Source of the DNA: JACVRW01 sp963751835 | GTDB lineage: Bacteria; Actinomycetota; Thermoleophilia; Solirubrobacterales; Thermoleophilaceae | Assembly (NCBI GenBank): GCA_963751835.1 | Contig: CAVVWD010000027.1 | Coordinates: forward strand, 121,652-185,651 | Length of the DNA: 64,000 nt | Reading direction: 5' to 3' | Shown here: one piece after another, positions 17,138 through 26,646 of the stretch | How positions within the stretch are numbered: position 1 is the stretch's first letter | How the letters are laid out: each line of letters begins with the position of its first letter | The notes under the pieces: generated by a model | Seen by the model: only the letters and a program-made list of their open reading frames with translations | The model's database searches: none | Told to the model about the DNA's origin: nothing | Made by a program: the position numbers and the translations under genes

Positions 17138-17163
17138 GTTTGGCCCAGCACCGCCGCGGGTAC
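17138..17163 (+). promoter_or_regulatory. Stress-sigma-like promoter of the first tandem LVIVD-like gene
   Basis: GTTT (17138-17141), 16 bases, GGGTAC (17158-17163). The same arrangement with the same spacing precedes the second copy. It matches the SigB/SigF-type consensus of actinobacteria. Confidence 0.55.
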
Positions 17164-17313
17164 GCAGTAGCCGGTCTTACGACGGCGGAGGACATCCAAG
17201 GCTTGTGCAGGCTGCTGTAACACGCGAGGACCAGGCGGGGAGAAGCCTCGGTCGCTTGCCCGACGCCTGCGGCGGCCGACGCCGTTCATCACTCAACCTG
17301 TGGAGGGGTCCGC

Positions 17314-18989
17314 ATGAGACGTGCGTTCCGTTTAGTCGTAGCCGTGCTCGTGACGATGGGGGTGATGACCGGCACGGCCAGCGCGCAGTTCTCGGACCGG
17401 CAGGACGAGGCCTCGCAGGGTCATCAAGGAGTTCGACGATCCATTCCCGGCCACTCACTCCGACTTCGCCTTCTGGGGCAAGTACGCCGTCCTGGGGTAC
17501 TACACCGGCGTCGGCGACCGGCGGGGTGCACATCTACGACATCTCGGATCCGGCCAACCCGGATGAGATCCGGAACTTCCCGTGCAACGGGCAACCAGAA
17601 CGACCCGATCCTCTGGGACCGCAACCGCAACGGGGTCCGGACCTGATGCTGCTGGCGGTGGACCGCACCATGGAGAGGCCGGCGTGCGACGCCGATCGGT
17701 CGATGCAGCCGAATCCGACTCCGGGAGGTCCGCCGGTTCGCTTCGACGCGGAGCCCACCGGCTGGGAGGGCGTCCGGGTATTCAACGTGAGCGACGGCTC
17801 TAATCGGTTCCCCGGCGCTCCGTTCGCGAGAATCGAGCAGGTCCACTCCCAGTACACGGACTGCGGCGCGCACACGATCACCGCGAATACCGGTTCGCCA
17901 ACGATCGACAGAATCCGCGCCTCATCGTGTACGTGCCGTCGTATCCGCTGCGGCCTGGGCCGACGTGCGGTCAGACCGGTATGCCGGCGGGACAGGAGCC
18001 GTACAAGAACACCAACAACCCGTTCGAGGATGCGAGCGACCGCGAGGTCGAGGACCCGCTGTCACAGGGTGATTCAGGTCCTTGAGGTGCCGCTGGACAA
18101 TCCGGAGGACACGACCGAGATCGCCGAGCCGGAGATCAGCTACCAGATCCCCGGCTGGCCGCGGTGACCCGGACGGGCAGCAGGATTGGACCGAGAAGGG
18201 GCTGCCCGCGCCGCTCGAGCCGGCGGCGGTGGCGTGCCACGACACCGTCATTCACGTGCCTGACAACATCCTCGGCGGCGCCTGCGCCGAGCAGGGCCAG
18301 GTCTGGGAGGTCGATCCCGACACCGGCATCCCGGACACGATGGATCCGATGGCCGTGGGCGACGACGAGGTCAGCTCGGGCGGCTCGGGCCAGTTCCCGG
18401 GAGCGGTCGACTTCTTCCACTCGGTGATGTTCAACAACGGCATGGGGACCGTCGTGAACTGGGTGGACGAGTCCTTCGGGACGCGGCTGCCCGCACGATG
18501 ACCACGTACCAGCCCCGGCCGATGGAACCCGGCCGGCGGGACGCACAAGACCGGCAAGCATGTTCTTCTCCGACATGGAGGGGAACTTCCTGAGCCGAGT
18601 TCAATGTCGGTGACCTGCGGCCGGACATCCGCGCCGGGCGAGTACTGCTCGTCGCACATGGGGATGACCGTCGCAGGCATCGAGACGGGACCTGCTCGTC
18701 AACGCCTGGTACACGGGCGGAACCGACGTGATCAACTTCAACAACCCGAGGAACCCGAGGGAGATCGCGTTCTACGACCCGGTTGCAGAGACGGCCACTG
18801 GTCGTCGTACCCGTACACGGGACCGCTGTTCCAGAGGGGCCGCGGAGTCCCGGTCTATGTGTCGGACGGCGTTGACCAACAACGGCCAGGCGCAGGGCAT
18901 GGAGGTGTACCGAGCGCAGGATCCAGCGGCCGGGCCCCGCCAACCGCCAGGACCACATGAACCCGCAGACGATGGATCACGGCGGGTGA
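17314..18989 (+). pseudogene. Secreted LVIVD-like protein, first tandem copy, multiply frameshifted
   Basis: Starts with an intact signal peptide (MRRAFRLVVAVLVTMGVMTG) at ATG 17314 and ends at TGA 18987 in the frame ending NPQTMDHGG. Many single-base frame changes interrupt it. Conserved blocks occur in order across all three frames: THSDFAFWGKYAVLGYYTGV, GVHIYDISDPANPDEIRNF, LLAVDRTMERPACD, GWEGVRVFNVSDGSN, QYTDCGAHTITA, VACHDTVIHVPDNILGGACA, GQVWEVDPDTGIPDTMDPMA and GAVDFFHSVMFNNG. Repaired length would be about 550 residues. The downstream copy has equivalent blocks, so these are tandem duplicates. The density of frameshifts with conserved codons suggests an unpolished repeat. Confidence 0.75.
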
Positions 18990-19030
18990 TGACTGAGGTT
19001 TAGCCGTCATCCATCCCCGGCGTGCTTGAC

Positions 19031-19056
19031 GAGAGGGCGGCTTCGGCCGCCCTCTC
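19031..19056 (+). terminator. Hairpin terminator of the first tandem LVIVD-like gene
   Basis: Perfect 11-bp arms (GAGAGGGCGGC and complement) around a stabilising TTCG tetraloop, 41 bases after the stop. Confidence 0.75.
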
Positions 19057-19121
19057 CGTCGTCCAAGGCGTGGGCACCAGCTCGGGGGTGAAATCCGGGC
19101 CGTGCGGGCCGTGCCTCGGGG

Positions 19122-19147
19122 GTTTGGCCCCATGTGGCGCGGGGTAC
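19122..19147 (+). promoter_or_regulatory. Stress-sigma-like promoter of the second tandem LVIVD-like gene
   Basis: GTTT (19122-19125), 16 bases, GGGTAC (19142-19147). Spacing and downstream sequence are the same as for the first copy. Confidence 0.55.
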
Positions 19148-19299
19148 GCAGTAGCCGGCCTCACCTTCGTTAAGGAGGGGAATTCAGGCTTGTGCAGGTT
19201 GCGGCAGGAGGGAAGGACTCGGGCGGGACAGCGCTCAGTTCCGCGCAACCCCGCCACAAGCCGCGGCCCCTCGCCATCCACTCGACCGAGGAGGTGCGC

Positions 19300-20897
19300 A
19301 TGAGACTTGCGTTCCGTTTAGTCGTGCCATTGGTTGTGATCCTGGCGCTAGTGCCTGGGCCAGCGTCCGCGCAGATCACCGTGGACCAGAGCCGGAATAT
19401 GTCCGAGATCTTCACGTCGCCCAATCAGGCGACCAACTCGGACCTGGCCTTCTGGGGGAACCACGCGTTCGTCGGCTACTACACCGGCGATACCGGGTTC
19501 CCGGCCGGTACAGGGTCCCGCGGCGGAGTGCGGATCTTCGACATCTCGAATCCAGCGAGTCCGCGGCTGGTGAGGAACTTCGCGTGCGACGCGAACCAGA
19601 ACGATCCGATCGTCTGGGACCGGGACGGGAACGGCGTCGCCGACCTGCTGCTCCTGGCGGTGGACCGGACGATGGCGAATCCGAACTGCGGTGCGCCGCG
19701 GTCGCGCTCATGACGACCGCGAACGGCTGGGAAGGCGTCCGGATCTTCGACGCTGAGCGACGACCCGGAGAACCCGTTCGCAGACCATCACGCCGCTGAA
19801 GATGCAGTACACCGACTGCGGCGCCCACACGATCACCGCGTGGACGGGGTTCGCGGAGGATCCGGTGAACCCGCGGCTGATCGTCTACGTGTCGTCGTAC
19901 CCGCTGCGCGCCGGGGCCGACCTGCGGTCAGGCCGAACTTCGAACAACGTCGCGAACCCGTACGACCCGGACAAGGTCGTCGAACGACCCGTTGCACCGG
20001 CGAGATCCAGGTCCTCGCGGTGCCGCTGAACAACCCGGCGGACACGACCGAGATCGCCGCAGCCGCGCGATCAGCTACCCGGGCGATCCCTGACGGGAGG
20101 CATGGACTGGACCGAGAAGGGACTTGCACCGGCGCTCGAGCCGGCGGCGGTCGCGTGCCACGACATCGTCGTCCACATGCGAGCACAACATCGCCGGCGG
20201 CGCCTGCGCCGAGCAGGGCCAGGTGTGGGAGGTCGATCCCGAGCACCGGGATCCCGGACACCGACGGACCCGATGATCGATCGGCGACGACGAGGTCAGC
20301 TCGGGCGGCCGGGCCAGTTCCCGGGAGCGGTCGACTTCTTCCACTCGGTGATGTTCGACAACGGCATGGAGACCGTCAACTGGGTGGACGAGTCGTTCGG
20401 CCGTGGCTGCCCGCCGATGACCACGTACCAGCCCCGACCATGGAACACGGCCGGCGGGACGCACAAGACCGGCCACATGTTCTTCTCCGATATGGAGGGG
20501 AACTTCCAGAGCCGGTTCCACGTCGGTGACCGGCGGCCGGACATCAGTGCGGGCGAGTACTGCTCCTCGCACATGGGCATGACCGTGACCGGCATTCAAC
20601 GCGACCTGCTCGTCAATGCCTGGTACACGGGCGGAATGGACGTGATCGACTTCACCGACCCGACGCGGCTGAGGGAGATCGCCTACTACGACCCGGAGCG
20701 GACGACCGGCGCGTGGTCGGCATACCCGTACACGGGTCCGATGTTCAATTCCGGGCCCGGGCTTGCCGGTATACGTGTCCGACGGCGTTGAGAACAACGC
20801 CGCCGCAAGGGGCATGGAGGTCTACCGGGCCGAGGATCCCGAGGCCCGACAGGGCCAACCTCTGGACCACCTGAACCCGCAGACCATGGAGGAGTAA
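19300..20897 (+). pseudogene. Secreted LVIVD-like protein, second tandem copy, multiply frameshifted
   Basis: ATG 19300 (RBS GGAGG) opens a signal peptide (MRLAFRLVVPLVVILALVPG) and an intact N-terminal 137 residues, including TNSDLAFWGNHAFVGYYTG, GVRIFDISNPASPRLVRNF and LLLLAVDRTMANPNC. A first frame break lies near 19700. Further blocks in changing frames match the first copy: NGWEGVRIFDA, QYTDCGAHTITAWTG, VACHDIVVHM, GAVDFFHSVMFDNGMETVNW, EYCSSHMGMTVTGIQRDLLV and GMDVIDFTDPTRLREIAYYD. The stop is TAA 20895-20897 after NPQTMEE. Probably about 530 residues if repaired. Confidence 0.75.
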
Positions 20898-20921
20898 CGA
20901 CGAGGACTCATCTGTCGGAAG

Positions 20922-20949
20922 CGAGGGGCGGCCCATGGGCCGCCCCTCG
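20922..20949 (+). terminator. Terminator of the second tandem LVIVD-like gene
   Basis: A perfect 28-base palindrome (14-bp arms meeting at CCCATGGG, so the real loop is about 4 bases) followed by TTT, 24 bases past the stop. Confidence 0.8.
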
Positions 20950-21018
20950 TTTGCATGCATGCCGCGCCGCCCATCTCGCGCGCAGGCCCTAAAGCGCCGG
21001 CTGCATAGACTCGAAGGC

Positions 21019-22251
21019 GTGACAGTCACCACCGGCCTTCAGCCATCCCGCTATCGCTGGGTGGTGCTGGCGGTAGGGGCTGGGGCCACGGCAGCGATCG
21101 CCGCCGTCCAGGGCGGCCTGCCGGCGCTCGGTCCCGCGATCCAGGAGACCTTCGGCCTCTCGCTCGTCCAGGTCACGGCCGTCTTCACCGCCTTCGCCCT
21201 CGGCACCGTCGCCACGCTGCTGGCGTGGGGCGTGCTCGCCGACAGGGTCGGGGAGAGGTACGTGATCGCAGGTGGGCTCGGTGCGGCGGGGTTGCTGATG
21301 GCCGGGGTGGCGGCGTCAGACGGCTACACGGCTCTGCTCGGAGGCATGGCCCTGGCCGGAGCCCTCGGCGCGAGCGGGATCGCCGCCAGCGGGCGTGCCG
21401 TCTTCAACTGGTTCCCGCGCGACGAGCGCGGCCTGGCGCTCGGATTGCGCCAAACGGCTGTCCCGGTCGGGGCAGCCGCCGCTTCGTTCTCTTTGCCGCC
21501 GCTCGCGGCCGCGGTGAGCCTCGACGCGGCGCTCTACGCGCTGGCCGGCGCGATGCTGCTCGCCGCGCTGTGCGCGGGCGTCTGGCTCCGCGAGGGGCCG
21601 CGCTTCGAGACGGCAGCTCCGCCCGCACCGGATGCCGCGCGCGACCCGCGCATCTGGCGGCTGAGCGCCGCGTCGTCGCTCATGATCGTCGGCCAGGTTG
21701 GGGTGACCTCTCTGCTCGTGCTCTACCTGTACGGCGAGCGCGACTGGTCGGCCGCCACCGCCGCGCTCGCGCTCGGCGGGATGCAGCTCGGCGCCGCTCT
21801 CGCGCGCGTGGCCGCCGGCCGTTGGTCGGACCTGCGCGACGAGCGGATCGAGCCCTTCCGCCGCCTGGCGGCCGTCGCGGGCGTGCTGCTGCTGGCGGCT
21901 GCCGCGCTGACGCCGGCGCCCGCCGTAATCGCGGTGCCGGTGCTGCTGGCGGGCGGCGTGGCCGCGATGAGCTGGAACGGGCTCTCGTTCACGGCGGCCG
22001 CCGAGATCTCCGGACGCCGCCAAGCCGGCAAGGCGATGGGAATCCAGAACACGGCGATGCGCGTCGCGGCCGCCGGCGTGCCGGTATCGCTCGGCGCGCT
22101 CGCATCGGGGGTCTCCTGGCCCGTCGCGTTCGCGGTGATGGGCGTGACCCCGCTCGTCGCCCGGGCCTTGCTCGAACCGCTCGTCAAGGATGAGCACCGC
22201 CGGCGGCGCGAACGCCTCGCGCGCCTGCGCTCGGTGCCCGTCGAGCCCTAA
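21019..22251 (+). CDS. MFS transporter
   Basis: A 410-residue major facilitator permease with twelve predicted helices. The loop 2-3 signature is recognisable in WGVLADRVGERYVI. The helix-5 motif GLRQTAVPVGAAAASFSLP resembles the other MFS gene at 2463. The GTG at 21019 (VTVTTGLQPSRYRWVV) was preferred because the upstream extension runs into the terminator of the previous gene. It precedes acetoacetyl-CoA synthetase by 12 bases, so a role in acetoacetate or related organic-acid uptake is possible but not shown. Confidence 0.85.
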   Translation: MTVTTGLQPSRYRWVVLAVGAGATAAIAAVQGGLPALGPAIQETFGLSLVQVTAVFTAFALGTVATLLAWGVLADRVGERYVIAGGLGAAGLLMAGVAASDGYTALLGGMALAGALGASGIAASGRAVFNWFPRDERGLALGLRQTAVPVGAAAASFSLPPLAAAVSLDAALYALAGAMLLAALCAGVWLREGPRFETAAPPAPDAARDPRIWRLSAASSLMIVGQVGVTSLLVLYLYGERDWSAATAALALGGMQLGAALARVAAGRWSDLRDERIEPFRRLAAVAGVLLLAAAALTPAPAVIAVPVLLAGGVAAMSWNGLSFTAAAEISGRRQAGKAMGIQNTAMRVAAAGVPVSLGALASGVSWPVAFAVMGVTPLVARALLEPLVKDEHRRRRERLARLRSVPVEP

Positions 22252-22263
22252 GATCCCGCGCCC

Positions 22264-24120
22264 ATGCGTGAGGGAGATCTGCTCTGGGAGCCGCGCGGCC
22301 CGTCCAAGATGGCCGAGTTCATCGAGGAGCGCGGCTTCTCGGACTATCACGAGCTGTGGCGCTGGTCGGTCGAGGACCTCGAGGGCTTCTGGGGCGCGAT
22401 CTGGGAGCGCTACGAGGTCGGCCCGGCGCCCGACCGAGTGCTCGGACGGGACCAGATGCCCGGCGCCGAGTGGTTCCCCGGGACGCGCCTGAACTACGCC
22501 GAGCATGTGTTCCGTATGGCTCGTCCGGGCGCCGCCGCGATCGTCCACGCCACCGAGTCGAGCCCGCTCGCCGAGCTCAGCTGGGACGAGTTGCGCGATC
22601 AGACCGCCCGCTGTGCCGCGGGCCTGCGGCGGCTTGGGGTCGAGCGCGGGGACCGCGTGGCGGCCTACATGCCGAACGTCCCCGAGACGGTGATCGCCTT
22701 CCTCGCGTGTGCGTCGATCGGAGCGGTCTGGTCGAGCTGCGCCCCGGAGTTCGGGGTGCCGACTGTGGTCGACCGCTTCGCCCAGATCGAGCCGAAGGTG
22801 CTGATCGCCACCGAGGGCTACCGCTACGGAGGCAAGGACTTCGATCGCCGCGACCGCGTTCGCGAGATCGAGGCCGCGATCCCGTCACTGGAGCACACGG
22901 TGCTCGTCCCGTCCGGCTGGGAGCAGCTCCTCGCCGAGCCGGCCGAGCTCGAGTTCGAGCGGCTTCCTTTCGACCACCCGCTGTGGGTGCTGTACTCGTC
23001 CGGAACCACCGGGCTGCCGAAGGCGATCGTCCACGGCCACGGCGGCATCCTGCTCGAGCACCTGAAGAAGGCGCACCTCCACAGCGATCTCTCTGAGGGC
23101 GACCGTTTCTTCTGGTTCACGACGACCGGCTGGATGATGTGGAACTTCCTCGTCGGCGGGCTGCTGGCGGGCGCGGCGATCGTGCTCTACGACGGCCAGC
23201 CGGATCCGCAGGGGATGTGGGAGCTCGCCGCCGAGGCCGGGGTCACGACCTTCGGCACGAGCGCCGGCTTCATCGGCGCCAGCGTGAAGGCGGGCGTGGA
23301 GCCGGCGCGCCCGGCCGCGCTACGCGCAATCGGCTCAACGGGCTCGCCGCTGCCGGTCGATGGCTTCGAGTGGGTGTACCGCCACTTCCCCGACGTCTGG
23401 CTGTTCTCGACGAGTGGGGGCACCGACCTCTGCACGGCCTTCGTCGGCGGAGTCCCGACGCTGCCGGTCCACGCCGGGGAGCTCCAGGCGCGCTGCCTCG
23501 GCGCCTCGGTCGAGGCGTGGAGCGAGGACGGCCGGCCGCTCGTCGACCAGGTGGGGGAGCTCGTGATCACGCGACCGATGCCCTCGATGCCGCTCTACTT
23601 CTGGAACGACCCCGGCGGTGAGCGCTACCGGCAGAGCTACTTCGAGATGTTCCCCGGCATCTGGCGCCACGGCGACTGGATCAAGATCACGAGTCGCGGC
23701 AGCGCGGTCATCTACGGCCGCTCGGACTCGACCATCAACCGCGGCGGGGTGCGAATGGGGACGAGCGAGATCTACAGCGCGGTCGAGGGCGTGCCGGAGG
23801 TGCTCGACTCGCTCGTCGTCGACGTCGACGGGCGCATGCTCCTCTACGTGGTCCTGCGCGCGGGCGCCGAACTCGACGACGAGTTGCAGGCCGCGATCCG
23901 CCGGCGCGTCCGCGAGCATTGCTCGCCCCGGCACGTGCCGGACTCGATCGAGGTCATCCCCGAAGTCCCGCGCACGCTGTCGAACAAGAAGCTCGAGGTG
24001 CCCGTCAAGAAGATCCTGCTCGGCGCGGATCCCGCCGGCACGGCGAGCCGCGACTCGCTCGCCAACCCAGCGGCGCTCGACTGGTTCGCCGCGCGGGCGC
24101 CGGAGATCAGCTCTCGCTGA
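22264..24120 (+). CDS. Acetoacetyl-CoA synthetase (acetoacetate-CoA ligase)
   Basis: A 618-residue ANL-superfamily adenylating enzyme that activates acetoacetate to acetoacetyl-CoA. The family N-terminus (FSDYHELWRWSVEDLEGFW) and WFPGTRLNYAEH are typical of acetoacetate-CoA ligases. The P-loop is VLYSSGTTGLPKAIVHGHGG (~243-262). Further core motifs are FSTSGGTDLC (~382), WRHGDWIKITSRGSAVIYGR (~463) and the C-terminal lysine in RTLSNKKLEVPVKK (~576). Full length. It links to the HMG-CoA lyase at the left edge by salvaging acetoacetate from leucine or ketone-body metabolism. Confidence 0.9.
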   Translation: MREGDLLWEPRGPSKMAEFIEERGFSDYHELWRWSVEDLEGFWGAIWERYEVGPAPDRVLGRDQMPGAEWFPGTRLNYAEHVFRMARPGAAAIVHATESSPLAELSWDELRDQTARCAAGLRRLGVERGDRVAAYMPNVPETVIAFLACASIGAVWSSCAPEFGVPTVVDRFAQIEPKVLIATEGYRYGGKDFDRRDRVREIEAAIPSLEHTVLVPSGWEQLLAEPAELEFERLPFDHPLWVLYSSGTTGLPKAIVHGHGGILLEHLKKAHLHSDLSEGDRFFWFTTTGWMMWNFLVGGLLAGAAIVLYDGQPDPQGMWELAAEAGVTTFGTSAGFIGASVKAGVEPARPAALRAIGSTGSPLPVDGFEWVYRHFPDVWLFSTSGGTDLCTAFVGGVPTLPVHAGELQARCLGASVEAWSEDGRPLVDQVGELVITRPMPSMPLYFWNDPGGERYRQSYFEMFPGIWRHGDWIKITSRGSAVIYGRSDSTINRGGVRMGTSEIYSAVEGVPEVLDSLVVDVDGRMLLYVVLRAGAELDDELQAAIRRRVREHCSPRHVPDSIEVIPEVPRTLSNKKLEVPVKKILLGADPAGTASRDSLANPAALDWFAARAPEISSR

Positions 24121-24235
24121 GAGCGGTCTCGTCCGCTCGGGCGGGCAGCTCGGGCCCGATCTCGTCGTCGAGCCGGGCGATCACCAGGTCAAACCTGTCC
24201 AAGACATCGCCCGAGCGGCACGGTACAACTGGCCG

Positions 24236-24634
24236 ATGACCCACGAGCCGATCATCCTGGCGCCAGGTGCCGGACGGGCATACGACCTCGGTCCGATGCG
24301 CGGAGTCTTCAAGGCCGACGGACCCGAGACCGACGATCGCTACTGCGTGTCGGAGTGGTCGGTCGAGCCCGGTCAGCCAGGGCCGGGACCCCATCATCAC
24401 GACGCCAACGAGGAGCTCTTCCTCGTCACCGCCGGCACGATGTCGTTCCTCGTCGGGGACAGGTGGACCGAAGCGCCGGCGGGCACGTTCATCCGTGTGC
24501 CGGCGGGCGTCACGCACGACTTCGAGAACCGCGGCAGCGAGCCGGCGACCGCGTTCAACGTGTTCATTCCCGGCGGCTTCGAGGCGCCGTTCCGAGAGTG
24601 GTTGGAGCAGAGCGCCGCTCAGCCCCAAGCCTGA
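24236..24634 (+). CDS. Cupin-domain protein
   Basis: A 132-residue single-domain cupin. Motif 1 is PGPHHHDANEELFLVTAGTM (~50-69) with three consecutive His and Glu as metal ligands. Motif 2 is PAGTFIRVPAGVTHDFENRG (~82-101) with the fourth ligand His. The ATG at 24236 follows no strong RBS. It is convergent and overlaps the VOC gene by 16 bases. Probably a small dioxygenase or sugar/quercetin-type cupin; substrate unknown. Confidence 0.82.
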   Translation: MTHEPIILAPGAGRAYDLGPMRGVFKADGPETDDRYCVSEWSVEPGQPGPGPHHHDANEELFLVTAGTMSFLVGDRWTEAPAGTFIRVPAGVTHDFENRGSEPATAFNVFIPGGFEAPFREWLEQSAAQPQA

Positions 24635-25068
24635 AGCTCGAGCACGTTCCCCTCGGGGTCGAGCGCATAGACCAACTCGAGGCGCCCGGCTCCGGGAATA
24701 TCGGTCCGCGAGATCTCCCCGAGCCGCTCTCCGCCCGCCGCGAGGAGCGTCTCGAGCGTGGCTGCCACATCATCGACCTCGAACGCGATGTGCCCGAACC
24801 CGAAGCGATTCGCCGCCGGGTCCGGCTGCGGAAGCGACTCGTCGTAGCCGAACACCTCGAGCATCGGACCATCGGCGCCGTGCCCAGGCAGGCGCAGGTG
24901 CACGCCCCGCACATGCGCCGACCGCAGCCCGGTCGCGTTGTCCAGCCAGGCGCCCTCGTGGTCGCGCTCGGGCGGCACCGGCTCGCAGCCGAACACGTCG
25001 ACGTAGAAGTCGGCAAGACTGCGCCAGTCGCGTGCCACGAGGTTGGTATGGACGTAGCGGGTAGGCAC
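24619..25068 (-). CDS. VOC-family (glyoxalase/bleomycin-resistance-like) protein
   Basis: 149 residues with two beta-alpha-beta-beta-beta modules of the vicinal oxygen chelate fold. The first metal-type position is in RYVHTNLVARDWRSLADFYV. GFGHIAFEVDDVAATLETLL and DPEGNVLELQAWG match the usual His and Glu positions of the second module. GTG start. Substrate unknown; could be a lyase, dioxygenase or binding protein. Confidence 0.85.
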   Translation of the reverse strand: MPTRYVHTNLVARDWRSLADFYVDVFGCEPVPPERDHEGAWLDNATGLRSAHVRGVHLRLPGHGADGPMLEVFGYDESLPQPDPAANRFGFGHIAFEVDDVAATLETLLAAGGERLGEISRTDIPGAGRLELVYALDPEGNVLELQAWG

Positions 25069-25152
25069 GATCAGTTCTTCGGTCCCACGAACGTCGAGCA
25101 GCTTGACGGATTCGCGGGCCCTCTGTTGGGGAGATGGACTAGCGAGACACGG

Positions 25153-25629
25153 TCAGGCGAGCTCGCTCACCATCGTCCATGCGCCGCCGTCCTCGGCGAC
25201 GCGGACGAATCCAGCCCGTTCGTAGATCCGGCGCGAGGCGTTGTCAGGCTCGACACTGAGGCTCACCCGCGAGTAGCCGGCGTCTGCGAGCGCCCGCTTG
25301 AGCGCCACGATCAGCGACCCGCCGATCCCGCGGCCCCGGTACTGCGGGCGCACGGCGATGGCCAGCTCCGGAACGTCCTCCGCCACGAACCCGTAGCCCG
25401 CCTGCTCTACACGGAAGCGGCGAGCCCAGGCCGCACCCGCCGGCTCGCCGTCGGCCGTGGCGATGACGCCGACGTCCCCCTCGCGACCGAAGCCGCTGAC
25501 GTAATGCGACAGTCCGGGCGCCGGCGGCTGCCTGGCGGCCTCCTCATCTCGCCAGTTCGACGCCAACCGCAGCATCTCGCGCAGAAAAGGCTCGTCGGCA
25601 GCCGTAGCTGGACGAAGGACGACTGACAT
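25153..25629 (-). CDS. GNAT-family N-acetyltransferase
   Basis: 158 residues. The acetyl-CoA-binding motif A is LAIAVRPQYRGRGIGGSLIV (~92-111), followed by SRVSLSVEPDNASRRIYERA and GFVRV typical of motif B. ATG 25629 gives the compact family length; a start 96 bases upstream would add an unusual Ser-rich extension. It lies just downstream of tRNA-Leu(CAA). Substrate unknown. Confidence 0.85.
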   Translation of the reverse strand: MSVVLRPATAADEPFLREMLRLASNWRDEEAARQPPAPGLSHYVSGFGREGDVGVIATADGEPAGAAWARRFRVEQAGYGFVAEDVPELAIAVRPQYRGRGIGGSLIVALKRALADAGYSRVSLSVEPDNASRRIYERAGFVRVAEDGGAWTMVSELA

Positions 25630-25700
25630 CACGGACGAGGCACTTCGCGCACCGGGACTCGAGGGCACATCTTCCATGTCATCCGGACCCAAAGGAGGAG

Positions 25701-25784
25701 TACGGCGGGTGGGACTCGAACCCACACGCCCTTTCGGGCAACGGTTTTTGAGACCGTCTCCTATGCCAATTCGGATACCGCCGC
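25701..25784 (-). tRNA. tRNA-Leu (anticodon CAA)
   Basis: An 84-base class II tRNA. The acceptor stem is GCGGCGG with CCGCCGT (one G-U pair). The anticodon stem ACGGT/ACCGT encloses loop CTCAAAA (anticodon CAA). A long variable arm (TGCCCGAAAGGGCGT) and T-loop TTCGAGT follow. No encoded CCA. Confidence 0.93.
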
Positions 25785-25822
25785 GTGTGGATCTGAAGTC
25801 TAGGTGTAGCGAACCGTGCCGC

Positions 25823-26326
25823 TCAGGCGGGCTGGATCCGGCCGCCCGAGGGGCCGCCCTCGGCGCCGCCTGGTCCCGCCTCGTCGGGCGCGATCTCGAC
25901 CTCGACGTTCCACTGCTGCTGGAAGCCGCGCATCGCGAACGCGATCAGGAGCAGCTGGACGGGCACGATGATCACGGTCAGGAGCCCAAGCAAGCCGGGA
26001 TCCAGAGCCGGATCGTCGAACCCGGCCTTGTCGCGCTCGAACCAGGCTGGGCCGGCCACCGCGGCCACCACCGCGAACAGGATCGCCAGCCCCGCGGCAA
26101 CGGGGAGCACGCCTCGGTTCCAGCGCGCCACGTAGAAGGCCATCACCACGTACACGACGATGTAGCCGATCGAGACGATCTGGGCCCCTTGGAGCTCGGA
26201 CCATCCGCCGACCATGACCACGAAGATGAGCAGTGCGCTGACCAGGAGCAGGAGGACGACGATCGCCCTCGTTGCCTTCGACTCGACCTTCTCCCGGTTG
26301 GGATGCTCGACAACCGTGTCGGCCAT
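25823..26326 (-). CDS. Four-helix membrane protein of unknown function
   Basis: 167 residues with about four hydrophobic segments (IVVLLLLVSALLIFVVMVGG, IVSIGYIVVYVVMAFYVA, LPVAAGLAILFAVVAAVAG, LLTVIIVPVQLLLIAFAMRG). A short acidic, Pro/Gly-rich cytoplasmic tail follows. I do not recognise a family. ATG 26326 was chosen over a GTG nine bases upstream. It is divergent from the Mop gene. Confidence 0.7.
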   Translation of the reverse strand: MADTVVEHPNREKVESKATRAIVVLLLLVSALLIFVVMVGGWSELQGAQIVSIGYIVVYVVMAFYVARWNRGVLPVAAGLAILFAVVAAVAGPAWFERDKAGFDDPALDPGLLGLLTVIIVPVQLLLIAFAMRGFQQQWNVEVEIAPDEAGPGGAEGGPSGGRIQPA

Positions 26327-26415
26327 CGCGGACACCCTAACCTGTGCGCCGCCGGGGTGCGCCGGTCCGGGTAGCGGCCGGCGCCCACATGATCGCGGGA
26401 CAAGGAGAACGGCTC

Positions 26416-26622
26416 GTGGAGCTCAGCGCGCGCAACCAGCTGCGTGGAACGGTGAAGTCGGTGACGCTCGGCAACGTGATGGCCGAGGTGATCGTCGACG
26501 TTGGCGGGCAGGAGATCGCCTCGGCGATCACACGCGGTTCCGCCGAGCGCCTCGGGCTGGCCGAGGGCGACGAGGTGGTCGCGATCGTGAAGGCCACCGA
26601 GGTGCTGCTGGGCAAGGAGTAG
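26416..26622 (+). CDS. Mop-type molybdate/tungstate-binding (TOBE domain) protein
   Basis: A 68-residue stand-alone TOBE/Mop domain, exactly the size of molbindins that store or buffer molybdate as oligomers. It opens with the signature SARNQLRGTVKSVTLGNVMA and continues with ITRGSAERLGLAEGDEVVAI and a final VKATEVLL strand. The GTG at 26416 was chosen because AAGGAGAA lies eight bases upstream and the length fits. Longer upstream starts would overlap the promoter. Confidence 0.88.
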   Translation: MELSARNQLRGTVKSVTLGNVMAEVIVDVGGQEIASAITRGSAERLGLAEGDEVVAIVKATEVLLGKE

Positions 26623-26646
26623 CCGCTCTAGAATCGTGCGCCCCAC

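Larger units (their letters stand above)
16915..17313. other. Divergent promoter region between LVIVD-type genes
   Basis: No gene is seen. The region holds stress-sigma-like promoters facing both ways (listed separately) and a ~150-base untranslated leader for the rightward gene that resembles the leader at 19142-19299. Confidence 0.6.
18990..19299 (+). other. Spacer between tandem LVIVD-like genes: terminator, promoter, leader
   Basis: No gene. It contains the hairpin at 19031-19056, the promoter at 19122-19147, and a ~150-base leader. The leader shares GGGTACGCAGTAGCCGG and AGGCTTGTGCAGG with the leader of the upstream copy. Confidence 0.65.
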
